Notes: generated by a model not told the origin, from the sequence alone. A stretch of 64,000 bases of DNA from Bdellovibrionales bacterium (GCA_016716765.1 JADJVA010000011.1:1-64000), one strand, 5' to 3'. Counted from the first letter of the stretch, positions 9,415-19,715 are shown. Numbers and translations are program-made.

Positions 9415-10994
9415 TCATTTCACGACCCGTAAGTGAGCCCTATACTCACTCATCGGCCTTGTGAACTTGCCGCCCGTTGTATTAAAATTTTCAGTCTCCA
9501 TTTTTACTTTTGGTGTCATCTTCAAAAACGAGTGGACCGTGCGAAAACTGATCGAACTGATTTCAATTGCAGACGCACAGGCCTTGTCGATCAAGGCATT
9601 CTGGTATTTCTTGTTCAACGTCAGGATTCCCCAGACCACCCGAGTGTCTACAAAACCTTCCCCCTCGATAAAATGATCTGGATCATTCGAGCGACATTGC
9701 CGCCGATAGCCTCTGCCTGCTTGATGTAATGGGCGTGATTCTGCAAATTCGTTTCGTTCGAGGATTTGTAGTGATCCTTGCACGCCTGGCGCTGGAACTT
9801 GTCTTTGATTACATCATAGACTTCCAGTAGCCTCCCAGCGCAGTAAATCGAAAGCTTTTCTCCGTTACCAATCAAAGTCACACTCTGGCCCGACAACCTC
9901 AAGTCAACTCGATAGTATTTATTCAAAAACCTCACATATCCATCACGGCGAACAAATCCATTCAAATGGTCTCGATCTCATAAGGAACCTGGGGCAAGTC
10001 ACGCAATGTCTTTTGTTCCTGATTCTCAAAAACCTCCACAGGCTTCTCGCCATGAGTGCCGTGCTTGCGACAGTTGGCAATCTTCATTTTCAAATCAATA
10101 TGGCTTTGGGCTTTCTCGATTGAAAATTCCTTCAAATCAAAGGACTCAAAAGCCGCCGAACCAATTGCACCGTACGTTCAACCTTGCCCTTCTTCTGTGG
10201 ATCCGCCGGAGGGAGGGCCTCTATCGTAAAACCGGTATGCGATGCAAATCTCTCGTAACCGGCATTCAAAATCGGCTCGTGCTCCGAGGCACGATTCACG
10301 AATACCTTTGGATTGTCAGAGGTGATTTTCCTTGGAACCCCACCAACCTCAAAGAGCATTGATTGGATCGCTTTCACCGTTGTCACAAAATCGCACTTGT
10401 CCATCACTCGAACCATCGTGTACCGACTGTGACCCAAAATCCCGATAAAGGCCCATATGGTACGTTTGCGACCGTCCTGATCTATCACATCGAGAGCCTT
10501 CGCCCAGTCCACCTGCAAGCATTCCCCGGGGAGTGAATGATTTCAGGTGATGAGCCCCGAAGCAGACGGTCGGACTGAAAATGCTGCCTCTCAAGATAGC
10601 GGTAAAAACTTGCACGTGGAATCGACACCGGAATCTCTTCGAAGATTGTCTGTGGTGACCAACCTAGATGGAGTCGCTCCAAGATCCAATTCTTGTGCGG
10701 ATCGAGCAGAGCGTCGGCTTCTGCTGGTTTCGACTTGCGGAGATCTATGATCGGAAAAAGGGCCTCCGGATAATTCGGCAATTTCCTATCAGTCGACCGA
10801 AAGAGTTTTGGCTCTGTACTGATCTGTTCTAAGAATCCGTACTCCACCGCAAGGCCTCGGACCTTGATCACATAGCCTTTGCCTTTGGAGAGTTGATTGG
10901 AAATTTGCGAAGCCGATTGGCCCGCTCGAAACTGTTCGACAATTTTTCGATCCACCGTGATTCTCCCTAAAATCGAGTTCTTTTTTCGCTTCAT
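9415..10994 (-). pseudogene. istA: IS21 transposase IstA, multiply frameshifted
   Basis: The frame from ATG 10994 gives an HTH (IVEQFRAGQSASQISNQL), then shifts near a GGGG run around 10520 into MQVDWAKALDVI, which carries the first Asp of the DDE core. This is followed by KITSDNPKVFV and DPQKKGKVERTVQLV with the remaining acidic residues. Two or more further shifts occur between 9640 and 10140 before the end in EYRAHLRVVK. Total reconstructed length, about 500 aa, is right for IstA. The number of lesions suggests real decay rather than one sequencing error. Confidence 0.8.
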
Positions 10995-11788
10995 GCTTCC
11001 TCCCTTTTAGGGGTCATTCTTGCATGAAGTTCAGGTGGATGTTTCTATGCCTAATTTTTAAGCATTTGACCGGTCCAAGTATGTGAGATTTTGACCCCAC
11101 ATAACCGGTCCACTTGTGTGAGATTTGTCTGCGTCATACCGGTCCCGTTACGTGAGACGGGACAAAGAGCGCTGATCCAGCAGATTTTTACGAGGAGATT
11201 TGGAACAAGACCAAACTTAAAAGCGGCTCTCACACTCTGACGTCGGATTGGCGATCCTACATTTACGACGTAGCCTTTCAGGTTTATGTATGCCAGCAAG
11301 CTTTTCCTCAGTGGAGCGTAACACCCTTCCTGATATGTGCGGACAAATCTAAGCCGGCCTCCGTAAACGGCCTCAATCAAAAATTTCTTCTTCGTCAGGC
11401 AGGTAGCCAGACAATCGTTGAAGTAGTCGGCGACGTTAGCCATGTAGCTCTTGGAGAAAAGGTTCTTTGCGAGCTGGATGTTACTGAGCCTGTAGATTTG
11501 ATTCATCAGGGCGAAGAAGCATCGATCTTGCTCGACAGGCGCAAATTCAATGAAGGAGTCCTTTATTACTCCCAAATCATCCACGCTGACGAACGCGCCA
11601 AGCCGAATCCTGGATCCCATTGCAAAAAGTGTGAATTTAGAACATCCGACCCAAATCTGAAAACTGGATTTGCTGAATGTTGGAATCAGTCCTTTGGAAT
11701 AAATCAGGAGCATACAAAAGAACCGTTCTCATTTGATGTATGGTTTTAACCAAGCGCCGACGAGCTTGTCGGAAAAAAGGTCTTCTTC

Positions 11789-12835
11789 ATGAAAGACATC
11801 AGCCACGGCGACTTTCCAATTAAGCCCAGGGATGACGGTGAAGCCGGCCTCAGCCGCTCGCAAAGACAATGGCTTCAAGTTGAAAAAGTTCAGAACGGCG
11901 ATGAAAGTCCGTTTGTCGATGTTAACAATCTGTCGTTAGAGATGAAGAATTGGGATTATCCTCTTCACTTCATCGATTTCGAAACTTCGACGGTAGCTAT
12001 TCCGTTTCATGCTGGAAGGCGACCTTATGAGCAAATCGCGTTTCAGTTCTCACATCATCAGGTCAGTTCCACTGGGGCAATTGAGCACGCGGGACAGTAC
12101 ATAAACACCAGGCCTGGTGTCTTTCCAAATTTTGAGTTCTTGAGAAACTTGCGAAGCGAACTGGCGTCCGATGAGGGAACTATATTTCGGTATTCGAATC
12201 ACGAGAATTCGGTGCTGTGCCAGATTTACGCCCAGCTTGATCGATCCGATGAGCCGGATAAACGTGAACTCATGGCGTTCATCAAGACGATCACAAAGAA
12301 GAAAGAAGGCTCCGGGAAAAACGAGGTCGTTCTCTGGGAGGGTAGAAGGAACATGATTGACCTCTGCAAATTGGTTCAACGGTTCTATTATCATCCGAAG
12401 ACCAATGGATCGAACTCGATCAAGCATGTCTTGCCCGCAGTTCTTTTCGATTCAGAATATTTGAGGTCAAAGTATTCCAAGGGAATCTACGGATCAGACC
12501 AGAACATGCGGTCTCTTAATTTTTCGAAGAAGACTTGGATCGAATATGATTCCAATGGCGGTGTCATAGACCCATATAAGCAGCTTCCGCCGGTTTTTGA
12601 CCAATACGACAAGGATACGTTGGATCTGTTGATGGAGGATGATGAACTCAGAAATGGCGGAGCAGCAATGACAGCGTATGCCTATTTACCATTCACGCAA
12701 ATGACAGACACAGAGCGAGAGAGAATTTCAGCAGCACTCCTGAAGTATTGTGAACTGGATACTTTTGCGATGGTGATGATTTTCGAACATTGGCAAAACT
12801 TGGTTCGGAAGTCAGGACTGGCGAAGGTTGGGTAA
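11789..12835 (+). CDS. 3' open segment of the broken DUF2779 gene
   Basis: Longest uninterrupted part of the disrupted gene, 348 codons from an internal ATG 13 codons after the in-frame TAA. It holds the complete DUF2779 region: FIDFETSTVAIPFHAG near residue 60, SIKHVLPAV near 210, and YCELDTFAMVMIFEHW near the end. The acidic residues fit an RNase H-like 3'-5' exonuclease fold. A separate short protein could be made from it, but I see no good ribosome-binding site before 11789, so it is treated as part of the pseudogene. Confidence 0.6.
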   Translation: MKDISHGDFPIKPRDDGEAGLSRSQRQWLQVEKVQNGDESPFVDVNNLSLEMKNWDYPLHFIDFETSTVAIPFHAGRRPYEQIAFQFSHHQVSSTGAIEHAGQYINTRPGVFPNFEFLRNLRSELASDEGTIFRYSNHENSVLCQIYAQLDRSDEPDKRELMAFIKTITKKKEGSGKNEVVLWEGRRNMIDLCKLVQRFYYHPKTNGSNSIKHVLPAVLFDSEYLRSKYSKGIYGSDQNMRSLNFSKKTWIEYDSNGGVIDPYKQLPPVFDQYDKDTLDLLMEDDELRNGGAAMTAYAYLPFTQMTDTERERISAALLKYCELDTFAMVMIFEHWQNLVRKSGLAKVG

Positions 12836-12845
12836 AGGATCACTG

Positions 12846-15806
12846 ATGACACAAGAAGAGCAGGAAGCAAAAAGTTTCAACCGGTTGTCACCTCTCCAGA
12901 TATTCTATTACACGCATTTATTGACCCTGAAGAAACCCAAGTGGAATCGAGAAACGATAGATCAGGCGGTCATAGAGGCCAAGGTGGACCTGAATCCACA
13001 CCAGATTGAAGCAGCAACATTTGCATTCCGAAATCCGTTTTCCGGAGGAGTCATTCTTGCCGATGAAGTCGGTTTGGGAAAAACCATTGAGGCGGGGCTA
13101 ATATTGTCTCAGCTATGGGCTGAGGGAAAGCGATCGTTCTTAATCGTTGCACCCAAGTCCCTTCGGCATCAGTGGCAAGACGAACTGAGAAATCTGTTTT
13201 ATATAGACAGTCAAATTATTGATACGAGTGCAATGCGAGCGTTGGAAAAGTCTGGCAGTGGTTCTCCCCTGAAGCAGAGGGAGAAAGTAATCATCACGAA
13301 CGAACATTTTTTCAATCGATATTCTGATGCAATTCAAAACACGAAATGGGACCTCATCGTAATCGACGAAGCTCACAAACTTAGAAATGTTTGGAAGCCA
13401 GCCAAAAAACAGGCGCAGAGAGCCAAGCTGATTCGTGAAACGATCAAACCGTTCAAAAAACTCCTTCTTACTGCGACCCCCATGCAAAACAACTTGATGG
13501 AACTCTATGGATTGACGTCCTTTATCGATGAAACCGTCTTGGGCACCCAGGAAAGCTTCCAACAGACTTTTTACCGCATTCCTGAAGAGCATAGAGAGGA
13601 ACGGCTTTCAGAGCTTAAGTACCGGATGAAGAGATTTTTTCATCGTGAACTCCGGCGAAACGTGAGCGACTTCATCCGATATACGAACCGGAACGCCGTC
13701 ACTTTTGAATTCGATCCAGAGGACGAAGAAGAACAACTGAGAAAGGAATTCGAAGCCTATTTAAAGAGGGAAAATACGTATGGAATTCCCCCAATGGCGT
13801 CTCATCTTCTTAGGCTGATATACTGCAAGCTGCTGGCCAGCTCTTCTTTTGCTTTGAAAAATAGTCTTCTTGGAATTTACAAACGACTCGTAATCACCGC
13901 CGTTCAGGCAGACAACCAGCCTCTATTCGGTTCATTGATGTCACGGATCTCAAAGAAATTTACTTTAGAGAACGGCAAGAGGTCTCAGGAACTCGAAGAT
14001 TTTGAACGACTTCTTTTCAAGAAAATCAGATCGAAGAGTTATGCGGGACTGCGTGAGGCTGTGTTCGACTCCGAACTGGTCGACCTTGCCGACAAGGAAG
14101 GCGAACTTTTAGAAAACTATGATGAGGACGATTTCGAGAAAGAAGATGCTCCAGATTCCGTCGAGGTTGGTGATCGAATTGTTTCTGAAGCCGATGAAAT
14201 TCTAAACTTCATTTCGTTGACCAGAAAAATAAGAGAGAACACAAAGGGCCACGCTCTAAAGGCCGCAATCGAGCAACAGTTTGAAAAGGCAAAGACTGAA
14301 GGATGGCCGCAGAAGGCTGTCATTTTTACCGAATTCAAAACGACCCAACAATACGTGATCAATGTTCTAGAGCAGATGGGAATGACACTAGATAGCGACA
14401 TTGTAGTATTCAATGGAAGCGTTGGCGATGCCGAAAGCCGACGGAGACTCGTCAACGAGTTTCGAGATTCAAAAAAGATCTTTCTCACCACTGAGGCCGG
14501 AGCTGAGGGACTCAATCTCCAATTCTGCAATTTGATCGTGAATTACGACCTTCCGTGGAATCCACAGCGTATCGAGCAACGGATTGGCAGATGTCACAGA
14601 TATGGCCAAGAGCTGGACGTTGTGGTCGTGAATTTCATTAACAAGAAGAATCACGCAGACCGCCGGGTTCTAGAATTGCTGGGTGAGAAGTTCAAACTTT
14701 TTGAAGGCGCATTTGGTGCTTCTGACGAAGTACTCGGAGCCATTCAGTCCGGTAACGACATAGAGAAGGAAATTCTAAAAATTTATCTTGGCTGCCGCAC
14801 TGAAGAAGAAATCAACGCAAGATTCGAGGAGATGTTCAAAACGAACTGGGATCAGATCGACGCCCGGTTGCAGGGTGCTAGAGACAAGCTGATTAATGAA
14901 TTTGATGAAGATGTTCGGAAGAAGCTCAAAGACCTTCACGATCAGGCAAAGTCGCAGATTACCGGAAAGCAGGCCATCGTGCGGGACTGCGTACTTTCAG
15001 CGCTCGACCAAAGCGTATTTAGTTATAAAGATGGGGTGCTTGATCTGAGATCTAGATCGCTCAGTCTTGACTCAGGTATACCGTATACGTTCAGTAAAGA
15101 TCGCCAGAGTACAGCTGAGTTAGTTCATTCTAACCATACCTCTTTTAGATCCTTGCTCCCGTCTGGAGAGTTCACCGGCCACGTGTGCTTCAAGCTCTCC
15201 GGACGTCATAAAATTTCTCTAATTGATGGACTTAAAGGAAGGCAGGGGCAGTTTGCTATTTACAAACTCGCTCTGAGTGGGATTGATTCCTTTGAGGCCA
15301 TCGTCCCGATTTTTCAATTATCGGCGGGATCTTTTTTGTCTGATGAAGAGGCTCATAAACTGCTTACTGTTACCAGTGATTCTCGACCAAGCCTTTCGCT
15401 AGGGAATGGTAAGATTGAATATGCCGACGAACTTGAATCGAGGATTAGTGTATTTAAGAGAGCATTAGTTGAGCACTCCGAGGACCTTTACCACGAGGAA
15501 ATAGAAAAGATTGAAGGCTATTTCGACGATTTGGAAGTTCAGAAGCGGTATGAAAAAGAGGCTCTTCAAAAGCAGATCGAAGAGATCAAACAGGAGCGTC
15601 GAAAGCTGCCCCTAAACGCACAGCGCGATCTAAATCAAAAAATTTCTAGACTAAAAGACAAGCAGGTTCAGCTGGACCAAGAAATAGCTGAGTTAAGTCT
15701 AGCAGCGCAAGAGAAGCAAAAACAGTTGGTTGAAGATTTGGACTCCAAGATCAACATCCAGCTTGAAACTCGACTACTTGCCAGCGGCACCTGCGAAGTT
15801 TTGTGA
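12846..15806 (+). CDS. SNF2-family helicase (DrmD-like)
   Basis: Start ATG 12846, with AAAGGA 8 nt upstream; an in-frame TTG at 12828 would overlap the previous gene. 986 aa. SNF2/SF2 motifs are complete: Walker A DEVGLGKTIEAG near residue 75, DEAH in VIDEAHKLRN near 174, LLTATPMQNNLMELY near 210, and motif VI QRIGRCHRYGQ near 575. A long coiled-coil (about 880-970) closes the protein. Family knowledge: stand-alone bacterial SNF2 helicases of this size next to a large adenine methylase occur in class 1 DISARM (DrmD with DrmMI). drmA, drmB and drmC are absent here. Confidence 0.85.
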   Translation: MTQEEQEAKSFNRLSPLQIFYYTHLLTLKKPKWNRETIDQAVIEAKVDLNPHQIEAATFAFRNPFSGGVILADEVGLGKTIEAGLILSQLWAEGKRSFLIVAPKSLRHQWQDELRNLFYIDSQIIDTSAMRALEKSGSGSPLKQREKVIITNEHFFNRYSDAIQNTKWDLIVIDEAHKLRNVWKPAKKQAQRAKLIRETIKPFKKLLLTATPMQNNLMELYGLTSFIDETVLGTQESFQQTFYRIPEEHREERLSELKYRMKRFFHRELRRNVSDFIRYTNRNAVTFEFDPEDEEEQLRKEFEAYLKRENTYGIPPMASHLLRLIYCKLLASSSFALKNSLLGIYKRLVITAVQADNQPLFGSLMSRISKKFTLENGKRSQELEDFERLLFKKIRSKSYAGLREAVFDSELVDLADKEGELLENYDEDDFEKEDAPDSVEVGDRIVSEADEILNFISLTRKIRENTKGHALKAAIEQQFEKAKTEGWPQKAVIFTEFKTTQQYVINVLEQMGMTLDSDIVVFNGSVGDAESRRRLVNEFRDSKKIFLTTEAGAEGLNLQFCNLIVNYDLPWNPQRIEQRIGRCHRYGQELDVVVVNFINKKNHADRRVLELLGEKFKLFEGAFGASDEVLGAIQSGNDIEKEILKIYLGCRTEEEINARFEEMFKTNWDQIDARLQGARDKLINEFDEDVRKKLKDLHDQAKSQITGKQAIVRDCVLSALDQSVFSYKDGVLDLRSRSLSLDSGIPYTFSKDRQSTAELVHSNHTSFRSLLPSGEFTGHVCFKLSGRHKISLIDGLKGRQGQFAIYKLALSGIDSFEAIVPIFQLSAGSFLSDEEAHKLLTVTSDSRPSLSLGNGKIEYADELESRISVFKRALVEHSEDLYHEEIEKIEGYFDDLEVQKRYEKEALQKQIEEIKQERRKLPLNAQRDLNQKISRLKDKQVQLDQEIAELSLAAQEKQKQLVEDLDSKINIQLETRLLASGTCEVL

Positions 15807-15887
15807 CCGTTGGCACTTGCTGAATGTATCAAGTTGTAACAAATACTAACCGATGAAGACTCAGCCATTGAATTCATGGAGGAGTCT

Positions 15888-16154
15888 ATGGTCGGCATTA
15901 TTTTATGGTGGGACTCGCGCCACCTTGAGGGTGTAATTAAAGGTGAGGACGGCAAGCGCTACTATTTCAACAGTAGCGTAGTTAAGAGAATTCCACCCAA
16001 GTCAAAAATCCGTGACTCCCAGGTGGTCACGTTTCTCCAGAACATTCACATCAAGCACGCCCTCTGCGCGGACGCTGTTGTGGTTCTTTCGATGACTCAA
16101 CAAAACTCGCTGAAAGCAAAAATCGCTCGGCTCTCTGAAGATGTGGAGACGTAA
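15888..16154 (+). CDS. Small cold-shock/OB-fold-like protein
   Basis: Start ATG 15888 follows GGAGGAG; an upstream ATG at 15876 lies before that site. 88 aa. The first 35 residues (VGIILWWDSRHLEGVIKGED, then GKRYYFNSSVV) match the pattern of a cold-shock domain, although the aromatic RNA-binding motifs are only partly kept. It probably binds nucleic acid. It lies between the helicase and the nuclease-methylase, 3 nt before the latter, so it is very likely an accessory subunit of the same system. Confidence 0.6.
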   Translation: MVGIILWWDSRHLEGVIKGEDGKRYYFNSSVVKRIPPKSKIRDSQVVTFLQNIHIKHALCADAVVVLSMTQQNSLKAKIARLSEDVET

Positions 16155-16157
16155 GCG

Positions 16158-19100
16158 ATGAAGGGAAATATTCGTCCGGACACATCTAGTCTGCTTTATA
16201 CAAACCAGGGACTTTTCTCAGACAACTTCTTAGAAAATCGGCTCCTAAATTCTGATGAGTATGACAACGATCAAATCTTTCAACATTGGGAACAGAACGG
16301 CTCGAAAGAGTATGAAAGTCTGTATGCTTGGATGCTTGAAAAGTGGAAGCACGAACACGACGAAATGCAGGATCTTTCAGAGGCTCAACTTGAGGAAGTT
16401 TGGATTAGACCAATACTTGAGAGGCTGGGCTGGACATTCGAAGTTCAAAAGCGAAGTGAAAAACGAGGGCAGGTCCAGATCCCTGACTATGTTCTTTTTG
16501 ACAGCGCAAACTCATTGAGGAACGCGCGAGCGTCTAAAGATAGATTTTTCGATTTTTCTCTGGCCGTCGCGGACGCGAAAAAGATGGGAACCAGCCTAGA
16601 TGGATCAAAGTCGATCAAAGGCAATCCAAGCCATCAAATCATTCGATACTTGGTGGATGCAAAGAAAGAGTGGGGAATCCTTACAGACGGACAGTATTGG
16701 AGACTCTATTCTTTGAAGCCCGATTCTCGCCACTTAACATTCTTCGAAGTGGATTGCGCAAGATTCCTCTGTGAGCGAGATGATACAGCATTTAACTTTT
16801 TCTACGCTTTCTTTCGGAAAGACGCGTTCGTCCCCGATTCCACCTCTAAACAATCATTTCTTGATGTCATATTTGAACAGGGCGAACTCTATGCGGAGAA
16901 AATTGAATCATCGCTCAAGAAAAGAGCCTTTCGAATAGTGGAAGGAATTGCAAAGGGCTTTCTTTCGAAGGAGAAGACGCCCTCGGACAAAGAGCTAGAA
17001 TCTGCATACGAAAAAAGTCTATCTCTCCTTTTTCGGCTTATGTTTATTCTCAACTGTGAATCTAAACGTCTGTTGGATGTAAATGAGTTGTCAGCATATT
17101 TTCCTCATTCTCTTAGAAGAATATCGATCGATATTAAGAGAGATTTTGAAATCGGTCGGAAGCCTGGATCAACCGCAAGAACGTTTCACGATGTAGTTAA
17201 CCTGTTCGGCATTTTGAAATCTGGCGACGAGAGAATTGGTATTCATGGGTTTGGGGAGGAAGTGTTTCCTGGCGAATTGATTAAATATTTTGAGAAGCAC
17301 CCCATTCCGGACTATCTCATGCACGATATTCTTCTGGATCTCGCATGTGCGGTGGACAGTGAGGATGGCGGACTAAAGTTTATTGACTATAAAAAGCTGG
17401 CTGAAGACCACTTGGGTTCGATTTTTGAAGGCCTCCTTGAATTCCGTTTCGTGCGAAATGAGGAAAAGGATCTATTAGTTATCGATGGCGAGGTCATTCC
17501 GCTAAGCGATGCCACTAAACGCCAGAGTGAAGCCGCTGGATCTTACAAGGTCAAAAAGGGTGATCTATATCTAAAGAACGATTCATTGGAACGGAAGGCG
17601 AGCGGAGCGTACTACACCCCAAAAGAGGCGGTCCGGTTCATAGTAAGAAACGTGATTTCGGAAGTGATGAAAGACGTTGAGCCAAGCAAGCTATCAGAGT
17701 TGAGGTTCTTGGATCCTGCTATGGGTTCTGGTCACTTTCTCTTAGGGGTAGTTCGGGAGTTGGAGAGTTGGTATGTCAATTCTCAGTTTGAGGAGAGCGG
17801 GAGCGAGGGCTCGTTAGGCAACGACAACGTGCGATGGGAAATCATGCACAACTGCATTTACGGTGTGGACTTAAACCCAATTGCCGTGGAGCTTGCAAAG
17901 TTTTCTCTCTGGATTTACTCGGCGACAAGGGATAAGGAGCTTGAGCCACTTAATGACCAATTCCTGCGTGGCAACACGTTGTCCGGCGAAGTTTCTCCCA
18001 AGTCTTTCAAGATCGATCATTTCGATGCGATCGTAGGCAATCCGCCCTACTCTGGTATTTCTCAAAATAAAAATGAATTCATTGAGCATCTTCTCAAAGG
18101 ACGCCACAAAGGGAAGTCCTGCGCAAATTACTATGAAATTGATGGCAAACCCCTCAACGAGAAGAAGGTGTGGCTGCAAGATGACTACGTAAAATTCATT
18201 CGGTGGTGCCAACTCCAGAGCGAATTGGGTCAGGTCTCACACGTGGCCATGCTTACAAACCACAGTTTCATCGACAATCCGACCTTTCGAGGTATGAGAC
18301 AGCAATTGCTGAAAGACTTTTCTGTAACTGTTCTAGAGTTGAACGGAAGCGTAAAGAAGCCAAAGTCTTCTGAGAATGGAAAAGACGAAAACATTTTCGA
18401 TATTCAGCAAGGTGTATCAATAATCTTCATGTCCTCGAACAGTAAGAAGCCAGGAAATAATATTAGATATTTCGAGTTAATAGGACCGAGGAAGTACAAG
18501 AAGGAATGGCTGTCTGCGAAGACTATTGATTCAACAAAGTGGAGGACTGTTAAGGGTGAATCCCCTTACTATTTTTTCAATCCAAACGAGTTCGACTCCA
18601 AAAGCGCCTATAGTAAGTGGCTCTCCATCACGGATCTTTTCAAAAAATACTCCACCGGAATTGTCACAGCACGAGACAAGATAGTTTACGATTTTGACGA
18701 AAGCACGCTCGTCGAGAAAATCGATGAGTTTAGAACCGGAAAACAATCGGACGATTTTCTTCGGAAGAAGTATTTCGGAAAAAAGAAGGCAAAGAAGTAC
18801 CTTGTTGGCGACACGCGTGGCTGGAAACTAAAAGATGCGAGGGCTGCTCTCGCTAGCGATAAAATTTGGAAGAAACGTATCGCGCTTGCGGACTATCGTC
18901 CGTTCGATCAAAGATACCTTTATTATTCAGATAACATGGTTGATTGGCCAAGAACTGAAATAATGAAAGAAATGGACTCCGTGAAGAATAGCGGGATCTA
19001 TACATGCCGTCAGACTGTCGACGAAAATTGGTCTCACGTCCTTCCTACTTCTCGGCTTGTCGATGATTGCTTTGTTTCAAATAAAACTAAAGAGCGTGGT

Positions 19101-19715
19101 TACCTCTTCCCTGCAATAGTTGAAGGAAAGTCTAATGTCTCTGAGCGTTTCATTAAGAATCTGAAGTCGATTGGAGTAAAGATCAACGACTCAATGGATG
19201 GCAAGGATTCGTATACGAGTCATGATGTAGTTTTCTACGCTCTGGCCATTCTGTTTTCCGACTGGTACCAAAAAAGTTTTGCCCCAAATCTGAAAGTTGA
19301 GTTTCCTCGGCTTCCGCTGCCTAGTAGCGAAAAGGCCTTTAAGAAGATCAGTGTGATTGGCCAAAAGGTCTTCAATGCCTACACTCTTCAGCGACCGTTC
19401 GAAGCTCCCGTGAAGTTAAAGACAAGCGGCAGCAATCTAGTATCAAAAATCGAATTTGAAGAAAATGGATCTAAAGTCCTGGTTTGGATAAACGAGAAAC
19501 AGTACTTCGACCTCAGCCCAACCGTTTGGGATTTCTCTGTGGGCGCCTACCAGATTTGTCAAAAATGGCTCAAAGATCGCAAGGGACGGAAATTGTCGTC
19601 ATTCGATATTGAACATTACAACAAGGTCATTGCTGCAATTGGTGAGCTTGTTAAGTTGAAGGCTCAACTCGCAACTGAAATTGATGAAGGTGACTTCAGC
19701 GTACAAGTGGCATAG
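16158..19715 (+). CDS. Eco57I-type fused endonuclease/adenine methylase
   Basis: 1185 aa. The N-terminal part has a PD-(D/E)XK-like nuclease signature: PDYVLFD near residue 108 and VADAKKMG near 138. A helical linker leads to an N6-adenine methyltransferase with motif I FLDPAMGSGHFLLGV near 517 and motif IV IVGNPPYSG near 627. The C-terminal 400 residues should hold target recognition. Architecture fits type IIG (Eco57I-like) enzymes and is also that of large methylases such as DrmMI. It follows the OB protein by 3 nt and ends 6 nt from the converging ASCH gene. Confidence 0.85.
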   Translation: MKGNIRPDTSSLLYTNQGLFSDNFLENRLLNSDEYDNDQIFQHWEQNGSKEYESLYAWMLEKWKHEHDEMQDLSEAQLEEVWIRPILERLGWTFEVQKRSEKRGQVQIPDYVLFDSANSLRNARASKDRFFDFSLAVADAKKMGTSLDGSKSIKGNPSHQIIRYLVDAKKEWGILTDGQYWRLYSLKPDSRHLTFFEVDCARFLCERDDTAFNFFYAFFRKDAFVPDSTSKQSFLDVIFEQGELYAEKIESSLKKRAFRIVEGIAKGFLSKEKTPSDKELESAYEKSLSLLFRLMFILNCESKRLLDVNELSAYFPHSLRRISIDIKRDFEIGRKPGSTARTFHDVVNLFGILKSGDERIGIHGFGEEVFPGELIKYFEKHPIPDYLMHDILLDLACAVDSEDGGLKFIDYKKLAEDHLGSIFEGLLEFRFVRNEEKDLLVIDGEVIPLSDATKRQSEAAGSYKVKKGDLYLKNDSLERKASGAYYTPKEAVRFIVRNVISEVMKDVEPSKLSELRFLDPAMGSGHFLLGVVRELESWYVNSQFEESGSEGSLGNDNVRWEIMHNCIYGVDLNPIAVELAKFSLWIYSATRDKELEPLNDQFLRGNTLSGEVSPKSFKIDHFDAIVGNPPYSGISQNKNEFIEHLLKGRHKGKSCANYYEIDGKPLNEKKVWLQDDYVKFIRWCQLQSELGQVSHVAMLTNHSFIDNPTFRGMRQQLLKDFSVTVLELNGSVKKPKSSENGKDENIFDIQQGVSIIFMSSNSKKPGNNIRYFELIGPRKYKKEWLSAKTIDSTKWRTVKGESPYYFFNPNEFDSKSAYSKWLSITDLFKKYSTGIVTARDKIVYDFDESTLVEKIDEFRTGKQSDDFLRKKYFGKKKAKKYLVGDTRGWKLKDARAALASDKIWKKRIALADYRPFDQRYLYYSDNMVDWPRTEIMKEMDSVKNSGIYTCRQTVDENWSHVLPTSRLVDDCFVSNKTKERGYLFPAIVEGKSNVSERFIKNLKSIGVKINDSMDGKDSYTSHDVVFYALAILFSDWYQKSFAPNLKVEFPRLPLPSSEKAFKKISVIGQKVFNAYTLQRPFEAPVKLKTSGSNLVSKIEFEENGSKVLVWINEKQYFDLSPTVWDFSVGAYQICQKWLKDRKGRKLSSFDIEHYNKVIAAIGELVKLKAQLATEIDEGDFSVQVA

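Larger units (their letters stand above)
8561..11164 (-). mobile_element. IS21-family element (2604 bp) with 7-bp target duplication
   Basis: Both ends begin TGTCCCGTCTCAC, reading inward, at 8561 and at 11164. Inside each end are further repeats of the type CTCACATACTTGGACCGG, the multiple transposase-binding repeats usual for IS21. Flanking bases are AAGAGCG at 8554-8560 and again at 11165-11171. The element carries istA and istB on the minus strand. Both are frameshifted several times, so this copy is probably immobile, although the sharp target duplication shows it arrived by ordinary transposition. Confidence 0.92.
8194..12835 (+). pseudogene. DUF2779 / Cas4-like nuclease gene, interrupted by IS21 and a stop codon
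   Basis: The gene runs from ATG 8194 to 8560, is split by an IS21 element (8561-11164), and resumes at 11171 in frame after removal of one 7-bp target duplication (AAGAGCG). The joined product would be about 676 aa. Its N-terminal half is Cas4/AddB-like: Cys in IECPTKLFY, a PD-(D/E)XK site (VRVDIL then LIEVKSKS) and a cluster CKKCEFR plus a later Cys, together fitting an Fe-S nuclease. The C-terminal half (from about 11940) is DUF2779, with DEDD-exonuclease-like FIDFETS and CELDTFAM. A second lesion, in-frame TAA at 11747-11749, lies between the halves. The insertion falls directly after the catalytic EVK, so the nuclease is inactivated. Confidence 0.85.

Noticed and set aside
8769..9436. Plus-strand genes of 120-180 aa across the IS21
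   Set aside because: They are the reverse complement of istB, whose ATPase motifs are clear on the minus strand.
12828..15806. Complete DISARM system
   Set aside because: Only the helicase and methylase resemble DrmD and DrmMI; no drmA, drmB or drmC gene is in the window.
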